A stretch of DNA of 64,000 nt from Sycon ciliatum (Eukaryota; Porifera; Calcarea; Leucosolenida; Sycettidae): NCBI RefSeq assembly GCF_964019385.1, contig NC_088647.1, positions 4,292,298 through 4,356,297 of the forward strand, given 5' to 3'. The notes below the pieces were generated by a model. It did no database searches, was not told where the DNA came from, and was given only the letters and a program-made list of their open reading frames with translations. Both the position numbers and the translations under genes were made by a program. Each line of letters starts with the position of its first letter. Positions within the stretch are counted from its first letter, which is position 1. Positions 1-23,933 of this stretch are shown here, piece after piece.

Positions 1-132
1 CTGCTTTGGTTACCCAAGTCAAACTTCCACGTACCGTGGAGAAAGTTGATGACACAATCCACATGTTTCCTACAATCCTTAGTCAGTTGTTGATCTTGTA
101 CAAAGATTTCCAAACCCCAGCAGAGCAACTGA

Positions 133-8454
<8,322 letters not shown>

Positions 8455-9002
8455 GGTTTTCTCCGCGTGCACACGTCCACGAGGCAGGTAAGGTCGCGTC
8501 CCAGCCAATTTCCTTCATTCACCGTCTCCAGCTGTTTGTCCGTTCCGACAGCATGACCACATAACAGACCAGCACTGATTCCTCGTTAGCTATTTTGGAA
8601 AAATTCTGAGAGGGCTTCCGAAAAGACTTCTGTTACCGAGCCAGCGACGCAGTCCGGCGTTCATTCAGCGGAAACTCGACGAAGACGTCCAAAACACAGG
8701 CGAGCCAGGCACAAGGCGCACAAGATGTCGTGATTTGGCGATTTTTCCCTGCGGCCCGCTGTGCATGTGGCAAGGCTTTGCGGAAAATCTAAGATGGTTG
8801 TAAAATTTCGACTCCCCCGTATGACTTCATCGACTACTACTACTAGGTACTTGTAAAGTTGTAGTACTGGTAGATCTACATGACTGAATACAGTTTAGTT
8901 CATAGACGTCTAGTCTGTGCCTGGATATGCAGGGGGCGCGGCGAACATGGTGAAACAGCGCACGCACGAAGGACCTTCAAAGGCTTCATTGCATCTAGCT
9001 CA
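8455..9002. other. Upstream region of the SOD-mucin gene
   Basis: No reading frame with family resemblance is visible. The promoter of the minus-strand SOD-mucin gene should lie here. I see no clear TATA box and place no specific motif. Confidence 0.5.
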
Positions 9003-9293
9003 CACTCTCACATGCACAGAGGATCAGCTGTCCCTGACCTCATGGCCATTCGATATGTCACATTTTCACGCAGAAACGACAGACAGTCGACATAGGCTAT
9101 CCTGCGGTCTGTCTGACTGTGACGCAAACCATCTAATCTTGCATCTGCGGCCCGGAGTGTATCATGTACATTATTGTAATAATAACTATTTCCTACCATG
9201 CAGACATACAGTGAATTTCCATGTATGGCCTTTTCTGACCTATTAGCCTTAGGCCAGGCAATAACATACACCCCGAGCAACTCGGAGCACCTC

Positions 9294-11004
<1,711 letters not shown>

Positions 11005-11357
11005 TACACACACACAGTCAGTGAGCAAGATGGGAGGTTGCTGCCGGATACATGTGATGCGGAGGGCACTCTCACATGCACAGAGGATCAGCTGTCCCTG
11101 ACCTCATGGCCATTCGATATGTCACATTTTCACGCAGAAACGACAGACAGTCGACATAGGCTATCCTGCGGTCTGTCTGACTGTGACGCAAACCATCTAA
11201 TCTTGCATCTGCGGCCCGGAGTGTATCATGTACATTATTGTAATAATAACTATTTCCTACCATGCAGACATACAGTGAATTTCCATGTATGGCCTTTTCT
11301 GACCTATTAGCCTTAGGCCAGGCAATAACATACACCCCGAGCAACTCGGAGCACCTC

Positions 11358-12124
<767 letters not shown>

Positions 12125-12186
12125 TACACACACACAGTCAGTGAGCAAGATGGGAGGTTGCTGCCGGATACATGTGATGCGGAGGG

Positions 12187-13712
12187 CACTCACACTGCAT
12201 CGTCATTTTGTCACCAGACAAAAATCCCAAATTATATAATTACTGTATCATGTACCGGGGTATTTTCTTTTGGGGGGTTGTTAGATAAAAGAAACAACAA
12301 GAAACAAACCAAACTCCCCTGCAGTGCACACTGACTTCTCCGGGAATGTTTAAAAAAAGGACACAACTACTTGATATAGGATTCCCTGACTCACGAGGGT
12401 GGACCCGCATTGTTCTTGCAGACAAGCGAGCTAAAACCGACATGCTCGTACATTGTGGGCACAGCCACTAGCATGAATGTCATCCTTGCAGACCTGCTGC
12501 AAATGGCAAAAGCATGGGAGGGCTCCAACAGAGACTGGAAGGAAGGATAGTGGGCAGCAGAGGGCAAGACAATGTCATCGTATATTGGCTAATGCACTGG
12601 CTGACCAATGAACTGGCTGACCAATGCACTGGCTCAGTGACCAATGCACTGGCTGACCAATGCACTGGCTGACCAATGCACTGGCTGACCAATGCACTGG
12701 CTGACCAATGCACTGGCTGACCAATGCACTGGCTGACCAATGACCTGGCTGACCAATGACCTGGCTGACCAATGAACTGGCTGACCAATGAACTGGCTGA
12801 CCAATGAACTGGCTGACCAATGAACTGGCTGACCAATGTTTTGTTGTGCAGTTCAAACATATAATTCTGCAGAGAACAACTCACAAAATGAATGCATCAT
12901 AGTAGTAAGTAGGTTGGCCATGTTTAGAAGCAAGATTAAACTGCTGCCGAATTTTGGGCAGAAGTACATTGTATTCTGACAGAAGAGGATTACGCAGACG
13001 TCGAACCACATTCGGCAGTCTGGGCAGCCCTTCTCTGCCCTCTGAACTGACTCAGTGTGCATACTGCACATACATATAAATTCCTTGAAAACGATGATGT
13101 CACCAGCATGTCATAGTGATGTCATGATGATGCTATACAAGCACCGTATTGTGCACATACCCAATACTACCGGTATGTAGGTGTGCGCTGTGCAGGTGGG
13201 CTAGTTGTATTGTGAAGACCTGCAGTGTGGGGCAGCAGTTGAAGTGCTTACCAAACCCACCCAGCAGTGGAGATGGAATCCAGTTGCTGCCGATTAGAAA
13301 CGGAATGATGCAGTAGATCTACTAACCCTCTCTGCTCAATGTCGCAATACAGCTGAGTTTGCAGTGGCAAGCTCAGGCAACTAGCAGGTGTAACTGATGT
13401 CCACTGGTTATCTGAGCAGCAGTGCAGCTCTACCACGACTTCTCTTTCCGCTTGTAGTCTACCATTGAGTTCATCACTGGTACCATCAAAGAGCTCGTAG
13501 CAGAAGCTAACATGGTAAAATGGGTCTGAGCACGTGTCTGCCCGTAGTCAGCACAGTCCCTAGCATACAATGTATGGCAGGGACTGTTTCGGTGCAGAAT
13601 GCAGACAAGTTGTGTCATCTCTACTAGCATAGGAAAACCCTACAGTGGAGGTGACTCGTCAACGGGATCATTGATGGAGCTTGCACCAATATCTACCTGC
13701 ATTGCAGGTGCC
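12187..13712. other. Intergenic / PIGX 3' flank
   Basis: No convincing coding exon is visible. The region contains the 16-bp minisatellite at 12588-12837 and, nearest PIGX, sequence that is probably its 3' UTR on the minus strand. Confidence 0.5.
12588..12837. repeat. 16-bp minisatellite (CTGGCTGACCAATGCA)
   Basis: About 15 tandem copies of a 16-bp unit with two main variants (CTGGCTGACCAATGCA and CTGGCTGACCAATGAA) and a slightly shifted unit near 12637. Variants are clustered rather than random: the middle copies carry GCA and the outer ones GAA. This suggests local homogenisation. Confidence 0.92.
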
Positions 13713-16700
13713 CTAGTCATGGTGTTCGTGAGCTCCTGCACGCGTAGTCTGAGCCGCTGTCACGTAGATCCTCCACACGAGCAGCACACAGACCACGCCG
13801 GTGACGAGGACGGTAGCAGCAGCAACCATGCTCTCGTGCTGAGCAATCCCAACGGGCACTTGTAGCGTGATCGAGGCCGCAGCCTGTAGACAGCAACGCA
13901 AACACAAAATGCAGCCTCTACCACATGATACAAACAACTTCTTTTTAAAGAAATTGTCCAAAAGCTGAGAACCGTGTCAGCAATAAGAAGCTCGCAAGTC
14001 GGAGTCGCAACGCACCTAAGATTTGATAGTTCAAAGTGTTGTTATCCCACTGGATGCATTTCAAGGCAGCAAATCGGTGCACATGTGCCGACGATACCTG
14101 GTGGAAGACCAGCAGCTGTTGGGACCTTCGTTGAACTTGAAGAGGTGCTTGGTGGCATGCGGAACGCAGAACCATATCCAGTCCATAAATAGCCTTGCAT
14201 GCCGGTAGTACCCACAGACTGTGGAGTCGATACTCGCACACGTCAACAGCTGCTTTCCATGCCGATATGAAAACGCATCGTGGTGCACAGACGATTCGGG
14301 TCAGAATGTACGTTGATGCACGGTCCAGGGCCTGAGATGACCCCCCAGCGCCGGCGGTGAAATTCAAAGCAGCTAAATTACGCTCATTTCAACACATTCT
14401 CCATCATTGTACTAATGAAGAAGCATGCTTTAGGTGCTGAAATGACCGGCTGCATAAGGCAGGTGGTCTCTTATCACAAGTGGTGTCTTATCACAGGTGG
14501 TCCCTTATAGCAGGTAGCCACTAAACACAGGTTAACAGTGCTGAGAAGTACATGATTGTACGTACATGTTGGTTGTCAGGGGACATCAAGGACACTGGGC
14601 ACAGCAGACCATTACTTCCATCCAAGCTGGACCACACATCAGCGCTATCAACACGACTGCAGCCGCTGGACAACGGCAGAACAATGTCTGTGAACAAGGA
14701 AGCACACGTGGGAACACAAGTAAACTCTCCTGGAACAGCTATACACATACAGTAGAAGTCCTCCTATACGGGCAGGTTGCGAATAGGCACTGCCCGTAAT
14801 TAAGGACATACATAATTATGTGTTGCATGCAAGTAAACAATCAATAGTTCTTGGGACCGTTTTTCATTGACAAGACGATTTGTGTGGCTCTAAATGGGTC
14901 AGAAAGGTGCCTGGTAGACGTACGTGCCCGGATTAGGGACGTCCGGATAAGGGAAGTTATTATTATTATTATTATTTCACAATCACGATGACATAGTGCC
15001 AATAAGCATGTGATGCGGGCGATTTTAACCAGCCATGGTGGGGACAACTGAGAAAAAGAAGGAGAAGAAAAAGAGAAAAGAAAACAAAACAAAAGGAGTA
15101 CTATAGGAACCTGGAGAGAGCAGTATGAAGATTAGGCTAGCAATGGAAAACAACGAATTCAATTCAATTCAACTTAGGCGCGGGCAGAATGGAACAAAAT
15201 GCAGCGAAGGTGTCACGAGACTTTACCTCCTGCGGAAGCCGAGACCAATGAGAATAGGACTTGAACAGAGGGGATTTTAAAAGGATCGATGACCTGGCAA
15301 GTGGGAAATGGAGAGAACATCTAGTACGCGAGCTATTATTGAACCAGCTTAAATGCGCAAGTGCATGAGGAGGAGCAAGTTGAAGCTTAATACGGTGAAT
15401 GAATTTGCATGCCGAGTGGGGAAAGCGTTCTGAGAGAGGGGAAGAGGAAGCCAAAATGTATAGCGTCTGAGAGGAGGTCAGAGGGGGCATGCGAAATATT
15501 AATCGAAGTAATTTACGGTGGGTGACTTCTAACCGATGCATAAGAGCGGAGGATAGACCGGAGGACCAAACGAGAGAGCAGTAATCAAACAAAGGAAGAA
15601 CATAAGAGTGATAAATTTGTATTCGACAACCATGGTGTAGATGGGAGATGTGAGGAGAAATGCAGCCTATCGCGGAGCAAACTCGCTTTTCAATATAGGT
15701 TACGTGCGAATCCCAGGACAAGTGTTCATCAAGAAATATACCAAGGTGTTTGTGATTTTTAACAATGTTGATAGCAATGGGATCATCAGGGAAAGTAAAA
15801 AGCCGAGTCGTAAGGAGGGTGAGGTCACTGGAGGGTCGTGGGGGGATACAAAGGATTGCCGTTTTCGACACATTGGGGCGGAGTTTCCACTTCGACATCC
15901 AGCGCACAACTTGATTAATGTGATACTGTAGCGAGTCGCAGGCTTGCAATAAGCCTGGCTCGGTTATATGGAGCGCTGTATCGTCCGCGTAGAGTGAGGT
16001 ATGATCCAAACCTGCCAAATCATTAACGTATACGATGAACAATAGAGGCCCCAAGATAGAGCCCTGGGGCACTCCAGAGTGGACTGTTTGAGGGGCGGAC
16101 AGGGCATGTCCAATTCGGACACTCTGTCGACGTTCAGTGAGATAGCTGGTGAGCCACTGCAGACACGTCCCGGCTACGCCAAACGTTTATACTGTATAAG
16201 GATTGCAGAGTTCTTCTTGGTTTGTATCTGTTACGCCCATGTACCATAACCACACACTCCTGTCTGCCAATGACGACACTGAGAACTTTTCAAAATATGC
16301 AGACCGCATTATACCGTAGCTCAGTGTAGATTGTTGCCTTGAAGCAGCAGTGGTGTATGGCAATGCCAGGTGCGTGACTTATGCATGATCTCAGAGAAGG
16401 TACTGCTAGAACAATCCAGTCTTCTTTTAAATTTTAAACTACACACAAGCGGAAAAACCGTCAGAGATCAAATTCCATTACACAGTGTTTCACCGTTCAA
16501 GCAACGGATCATCAGATGGATGATCAAACAAAGTATGATACACTGGTTATATACTCAGAAGGTGTGAACTCCGTCACTATGGAGTGTGAAGATTATCATT
16601 ATGTCGGGTCCCGGATGTGACAAGTCCATTTTTCATGATGCATTGTACAGAGTGCCTAGGTGCTAGATGAGGGTGATGATATTGCGGGGTGTGACCAGCC

Positions 16701-19700
16701 CATTCTTCATGATGCATTGCACAGAGTGCCTAGGGAAAGGTGATAGCACAGAGTGGTGCCATGCCAGGTAACAGATATAGAGGCGCTACCAAGGCCATAG
16801 AATAATCACTGTCCTTATGTGATGGGCACAAAATTTGATAGGACATACTTGCTTTCGTGCCTGCATTTTGACACAATCTCATTTCGCTTGTTTAGCCTAG
16901 TGCGGGCGTCGGTTTCGAGGATGTGATACTTCTCGGTAGTGCAGAGGCCGCATCTCTTGGACGTGTTATCGCACTAGGCTAAACAAGCGAAATGAGATTG
17001 TGTCAAAATGCAGGCACGAAAGCAAGTATGTCCTATCAAATTTTGGGCCCATCACATAAGGACAGTGATTATTCTATGGCCTTGGTAGCGCCTCTATATC
17101 TGTTACCTGGCATGGCACCACTCTGCGCTATCACCTTTCCCTAGGCACTCTGTGCAATGCATCATGAAGAATGGGCTGGTCACACCCCGCAATATCATCA
17201 CCCTCATCTAGCACCTAGGCACTCTGTACAATGCATCATGAAAAATGGACTTGTCACATCCGGGACCCGACATAATGATAATCTTCACACTCCATAGTGA
17301 CGGAGTTCACACCTTCTGAGTATATAACCAGTGTATCATACTTTGTTTGATCATCCATCTGATGATCCGTTGCTTGAACGGTGAAACACTGTGTAATGGA
17401 ATTTGATCTCTGACGGTTTTTCCGCTTGTGTGTGATGAAGCTCTGCCTCGCTTGCATTGAGCACTCTCCGCAGTTTGAGACCATTCCCTTGTGTAAATTT
17501 TTAACTACAATATTAAAAATTCGACGAGGAGACAATAATTTTTAATAATATGGCAATAAGTAGGACGAGCTGAAGCGACATGTGGACTACTTTATTAACA
17601 ATGTAAGCGATGGAGACGATGCAAGAAACAACCTAAAGGGTAAGGAAAAATACATGTAAGAAGAAAAAGGGCAATGGAAAAAAAAAGATGATTCGAACAA
17701 GCTTACATTGTTAATAAAGTAGTCCACATGTCGCTTCAGCTCGTCCTACTTATTGCCATATTACAATATTAAAGCAAAACTAGTATTGCAAACACTAACA
17801 CTTCAGTTTACATTGGATTGAGCAGGCTAAAGAAGAGGTTGGTGTGACTTCGGCGATACTCGGCAAAACTCTCTCAGCAGGCTACACTAAAAAAAGGCCG
17901 TTCAATGTGATGGAGTCGTGAGCGTGTTGCAAATCAACGTTCTACCGTGGCAAGCTGTCACAGCTTTCCAGACACCATGCATGGCCAAGACGTGTGTACT
18001 GCATCCGCACAATCATCCAGAGTGAGCGCCTAAAGTCTAATATGTTGCATGAACTGCACTGGGAACTGCAAAGCAAGTATACTGGTCCATGGAGTGGAGA
18101 TGATTTGGCTGCGTTCTACAGAAAAGTTGGCTGGGAGAGCATTTCTTCTTGGCTGTTTGTATCGTCCTCCTTCAGCCGATGCTCAATTTCGGAGCCGTGT
18201 TCAGGAGCTTGTCCACTACATCCAGGGCGAGGATATTATCTTGCTAGGCGACCTGAACATTGATTCATTCCAGACCAATAGGCCAATGGCTTAAACACGT
18301 CGCTACTTCTTCCCCTTAACCTCCTGAACAAGGTTTGCTCTGCGACACGGACCACCCCCTCATCTGCTTCGTCAATTGACTATATCCTCACAAATCTGGC
18401 TTCAGCCAGAGACGGAGCAGTGTCTCCCTGCGAGGTCTCCGATCATGATCTGGTTTGTGCAGCATTGGACGTAAAGACCAATATACAACTACTTGCTTAC
18501 GATGCTACCTTGAAGACCAGCGACTATAGGAATATCAACTTCCCAGAATTGATAGGTCTGCTTGAGCATGCAAACTTGTCTTCGTTCTCGTCTACCAACG
18601 CCGATCTAATGCTTGACGAATGGTTGGGGAAATTCAACACCGTTCTAGATGCGGTCGCGCCGTACAAACAACCTGGAAGACCCACAAGACCGCGCAAGAA
18701 GAACTGTCCGTTCATGACCCCAGAGCTCTTGACACTCATCCGCCAGAGGAAATCAGCTTTTCGTCGATATCGCGCCAGTGGCTGCACTGACACTACATTA
18801 CAGCGATGTTTTACCTCTCTAAGAACTGCGTGCAACAATCTCTACCGTCGACTTAGAATGGACTCGGAAGGAAGTCGACTTAGAAATTCCCATTTCCAGA
18901 ATGTGTGCCTAAAATATAAACAGAGCCCAAAGCTGGTGTGGTCCACTATCAACCACATAACCAATCGATGTCGTTCCCACATCCCTCCTGCGGTTGCAGC
19001 TGATAAGTTGAACACCTTCCACAAGATAGTGACTGATCCAAACCCCAGATACGACATCCCAGATGGACCCGCGCCTCAATCTGCATTTGGTATGTTTAAG
19101 CAAGTCACTGTAACAGACGTCAGGGCAAGACTTGCCTCGGAGGCTCCCTCGACAGCAGCAAAGTACCAGGACCCGATTGTCTTCTTCCCAGTATCCTAAA
19201 GGCCACATCCAATGTTATTGCTCCTTCTATGATATCAGCCATTTTCAATACAGTACTTCTCTTCAATCTTCGACTTTCCCTCATCTTTTTAAAATCGCTA
19301 ATATCACCCCCCCCCCCCCCCCCCCCTCTTAAATTCGGACAGGGTGATCACACCTCTTCGTCCAATTATCGCCCAGTGTCGCTTACGAGCATTCTCAGCA
19401 AAATGCTCAAACGTTTTGCCCTTGATCAACTGCTTCGGGACTTCGACCTGTATACTTGTCTACACGATCATCAATTTGGCTTCCGGCCCCAGCGATCAAC
19501 AGTGCAGGTCATGACCTTGGTTGTAAATGACTGGACGTTGGCTAGGGACGTGGATCATACAACCCTTGGAGCATTTATTGACTTAAGCAAGGCCTTTGAT
19601 CGAGTTGTGCACCCTGAAATGGTTCGCTAAGCTACACAGGGAACTAACGTCACTGGGCATGAGCGTTAATGTTGGCAAAACCGTGGTTATGATGATCTTG

Positions 19701-22700
19701 CCGAAGAATGCTCCTGACGTACGAAGACCAGTTCTTGTTGAGCTGGGTGGCACTACCTTGAGGGAAGTGAGTGTAATTCGCTGCCTTGGTATCCTTATCG
19801 ATAACAAGCTCTCATTTGTTCCACACGTAGATCACCTCACCAGCAAGGCGTCATGCAAGATAGGCGCGCTGCGACGCACCTTCCACCAAATGGCAGCATT
19901 TGCTCGTCGCCAGTACCGGCTTAGTGTGATTCAGCCAGACGTTGAGTATTGTTTCCCTGTTTACGCCTCTCACCTATCAGCACAGTCCAGGGAGAGATTG
20001 TTTACCTTGTTCCATAGAGCTGTATGAATTACCTGTGGGGCTTCATACCATGCTGCTGTTCCACCCCTTCTTGCTGCTCTTCAAATAGAACACCTTGAAT
20101 GTCATACATTTATCAATTTCTTACGTTTACGTTTATTTGTCATATTGTTAAGCCTGCATCATGCTTACGTAGTCTTTTCCCTTTGCCCACCTCTATGCGG
20201 TCAACTCGTGGAACTACAACTAACAATTTGCCAATTTGCTTGTTTAAATCCATGGCAGGGTACAATTCTTTTTCCACCAGAGCATCCCTTATGTGGAATG
20301 CCCTCCCTGATGACTTGAAGCGAATTGAAGACATTAGATCATTTTGTACAGAACTTTTTCACGCTCTTAATGATGACAAATTGGCTATAATAATATCCCT
20401 ATATCCCCTCCTTTTTGAAAATGTATTTTACCAATAAAATAAGGCTTGGAACTTTTTAAACATGAATATCGACGCACTTGCCCCTTCTGTTCATGTCTTG
20501 CCCCGCTCTAGTAATGCTTCATGAATCCGCCCAGTCCACATTCCTTCTCCGTTTTTCTTTCCTTCCAGTTGCATCCTCCTTTCTGCTCTGTTTTACTTTC
20601 TCTTTTCGTTCGTCCCTTTTGATATTTGTACTTTGTACTGTTGAGGCAACGAACTGAAATAATAAAAACCAAACCAAACCAACTGGGCAATGAAGGCCCT
20701 AACATACAACGGTGCTACACAGTACGTACTCTGTGCAGACACAAACAAGTGAAGCTCCGGCACTGCAATCGTTGCATTGGCATACTGGTGGTGAGAACTA
20801 GGCGCCTGGTAGCGTAAGTGAATCGGCAGGGTGATGTTCACAGTCGCTGATGCCTCCGAGCTGGCATAAGAACACGCAAACATAGTAACATAGTAACATA
20901 CACATGATGCACACACACACACACACACCGACGAGGTGCGGACTTGCAACTAGTGCCACCCTGACCATGGTGAATGCATAGTACAGTACACATGTAGAGT
21001 AAAACCTGTGACTAGCAACCACCCCTTGGGGCCAGAGAAAGCGGTCTTTGGTGGCAGGTGGTCTTTAGTTAGAGGTTTGCACCGCACATAATATGAATGT
21101 GAGACTGTCCGTGCCTGGCGAAGTGGTCTGTAGTACCAGGCTGGTCTGTAGTACCAGGCTGGTCTGTAGTACCAGGCTGGTCTGTAGTACCAGGCTGGTC
21201 TGTAGTTACGTAGTACCAGGCTGGTCTGTAGTACCAGGCTGGTCTGTAGTACCAGGCTGGTCTGTAGTACCAGGCTGGTCTGTAGTACCAGGCTGGTCTG
21301 TAGTACCAGGCTGGTCTGTAGTACCAGGCTGGTCTGTAGTACCAGGCTGGTCTGTAGTACCAGGCTGGTCTGTAGTACCAGGCTGGTCTGTAGTACCAGG
21401 CTGGTCTGTAGTACCAGGCTGGTCTGTAGTACCAGGCTGGTCTGTAGTACCAGGCTGGTCTGTAGTACCAGGCTGGTCTGTAGTACCAGGCTGGTCTGTA
21501 GTACCAGGCTGGTCTGTAGTACCAGGCTGGTCTGTAGTACCAGGCTGGTCTGTAGTACCAGGCTGGTCTGTAGTACCAGGCTGGTCTGTAGTACCAGGCT
21601 GGTCTGTAGTACCAGGCTGGTCTGTAGTTACGTAGTACCAGGCTGGTCTGTAGTACCAGGCTGGTCTGTAGTACCAGGTTGGTCTGTAGTACCAGGCTGG
21701 TCTGTAGTACCAGGCTGGTCTGTAGTACCAGGCTGGTCTGTAGTACCAGGTTTTACTGTGTACTAACGTGTCAAGTTGTGATGCTGACTGCGCGATTGGC
21801 AAGAACACGGCCACTTGGTGCTCGGTGGAGTCATGTGCTGGCTTTTCCACGTCGATAGCAGTTCTCGTCCTGGCCTGCAAAGATCAGATAGAACGAATGC
21901 ACAGCACAGCATTACACAGCAATACGGGGTCAATAATGCATGGGAAGTTGTCAGGGGAACCTCCAGTTTTGAACTCCCGGCAAAGAAAAGTATGGACAAA
22001 TAGAGACTTTCTCTGGAACAATAGTGACGCAATGATCAGTATACCATGGACGGCGGCATGGTATACACGTGTGTTCGTTACGGTCCAATACAGAAGAATG
22101 CCGAATATCTGAACCGTCGGATCGAATACCGGTATTCGAAATTAGGGACGAAGCAACTGCAGACCTGCGAACACTGGGCTGTTAGGATTTCATTGAGCAG
22201 CATGGATAGCATTATGTAACAATTATTATTCAATATTCTAATTGTTCTAGATGTGCACGTGCGAATCAGCTTGGAAAAACAGGTGCACGAGATCGAGACT
22301 GTGTCTGCCGACTGGCATGCATGCATGTGGAGTGTCGCCTGATCAGCACTGGCCACTGCTGTCAGGGTCATTCTGCACACCACCGACTGCATCGACAGCT
22401 GCATACTAGATCAGATCTGACTGTGACAGCTCTACTCTGTGAAATTTTTATTTCGTCTTCACGACGTTCGTGTGCATATTATGGGGTGCCAAGGCGCTAG
22501 GCGCTAGGCACCGGCACGTCGTTGCGGAAACAAAATTTGAAAATTTCTTCAATTCATCTCGCCGATCAAGAAATGAAAATATTAGCGAGAGGAAGAACTT
22601 TGCTTTGAACCTGCGTGTGCACGGCAGTTCAAGTTGTCGACTTCTTGTCACTGCACCGAGACAAGGCGAAAAAGACGGAGAGGATGAGTGAGCCTCTGTT

Positions 22701-23868
22701 GACAGTGAAAGACGAGTCGCCGTCGAGCGATGGCACGCAGCTGTACAGACGAGCCAGCAGGCTGCTGGAAGCTGAGCAGGGAGATGAACTGGCAGCACAA
22801 GGAGCAGCGGAGGCGAGTCCCATAGCAGAGAATCAACATCAGTCGGAAGCGCAAACATCCTCCTCCGGCTCCTCCAGCGCTGAGCCGCCTCCGTCGTCGT
22901 CGTCGTCCGTGCCGGCATCGTCGCAAAACGGCACAGAGACGACCGAGAAAGCCATCAATCTACTAGTCCGGGCTGTTCGTGCGGGCAGCACGCAAGCCAG
23001 GGAACTGCTGGAGGATGCGCTGACAAAAGGTCGTGGAATCGGACACAAAAATATCGTCGAGGTACGAATACTAGTAGTTTCGAAACTCTGAGCACACAAC
23101 TGTGCCCTTGGAAAATTACAGTGATTTCAGACCCCCCCCCCCCCCCCCAACACACACACACACGCGTAGATCTACGCACACGCACAAAATTACAACTAAT
23201 TTCTCCACAGAAAGCCTTTGAGCAGGGAGTGGTGCTTTCAGCAGGCTTGCAGGTTTGCCGAGTGAAACGGGTGCTATACGCGTGCTCCGGATGGCAGCTG
23301 CGAGTCAGTCAAATTCGGCAGCCTGAAGTGTGTGTTCCACGTAGGAGCAACGACTTCATCTACTAAAACCACAGAAGCCGCTACCGTCTTTTTATAAGTT
23401 CAGAAAGCCATACAGAGAAAGAAAGTTCGAGGGCGGAAATTAATCTTACTGTCACCGGGACCACAGCACCGTATTTCCCCGAATAACTTATAAGAGTCAA
23501 ACCTTGCGAATAATGACCCTCGTTCGGCCAGGAGAAAAATGATATTCGCGAGTTGTCGTCATCCGCGAGGTTAAAAGTATGGGATCACGTGGTTACTAGT
23601 ACTTGGTCTGAAGATAGTGTTGTTATTCGTGAGCTGTTGTTAGATCCGAGGTTGTTATTCGCGAGGTTGACTGTATTGAAACAAGATGGCTCAGGCCTGA
23701 AAATGGAGATGGGGCCTATGATCGAGAAAATACGGTACTCTGGAATCTGGATCCTACGGCATTGCGTACTGTCTCCATGGCAAAGTATTCTGCATGACTA
23801 GTGATGATATGAACAGCTACAGCCTTGGTAGACTTGAGAGCATGCTCGAAAGAAAGCATTGTACATAA

Positions 23869-23933
<65 letters not shown>

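Noticed and set aside
12588-12837. CRISPR-like regularly spaced repeat
   Set aside because: The 16-bp units are contiguous with no spacers, and the genome is eukaryotic. It is a minisatellite.
14521-14748. Cys-rich minus-strand frame as the missing PIG-X exon
   Set aside because: Cys spacing does not fit the PIG-X motif and there are no good splice sites in a matching phase.
21093-21880. Repeat protein-like frames (VVPGWS, TTDQPG) in the 18-bp minisatellite
   Set aside because: The unit length is a multiple of three, so frames stay open by chance. The array lies in a PIG-X intron between two phased exons.
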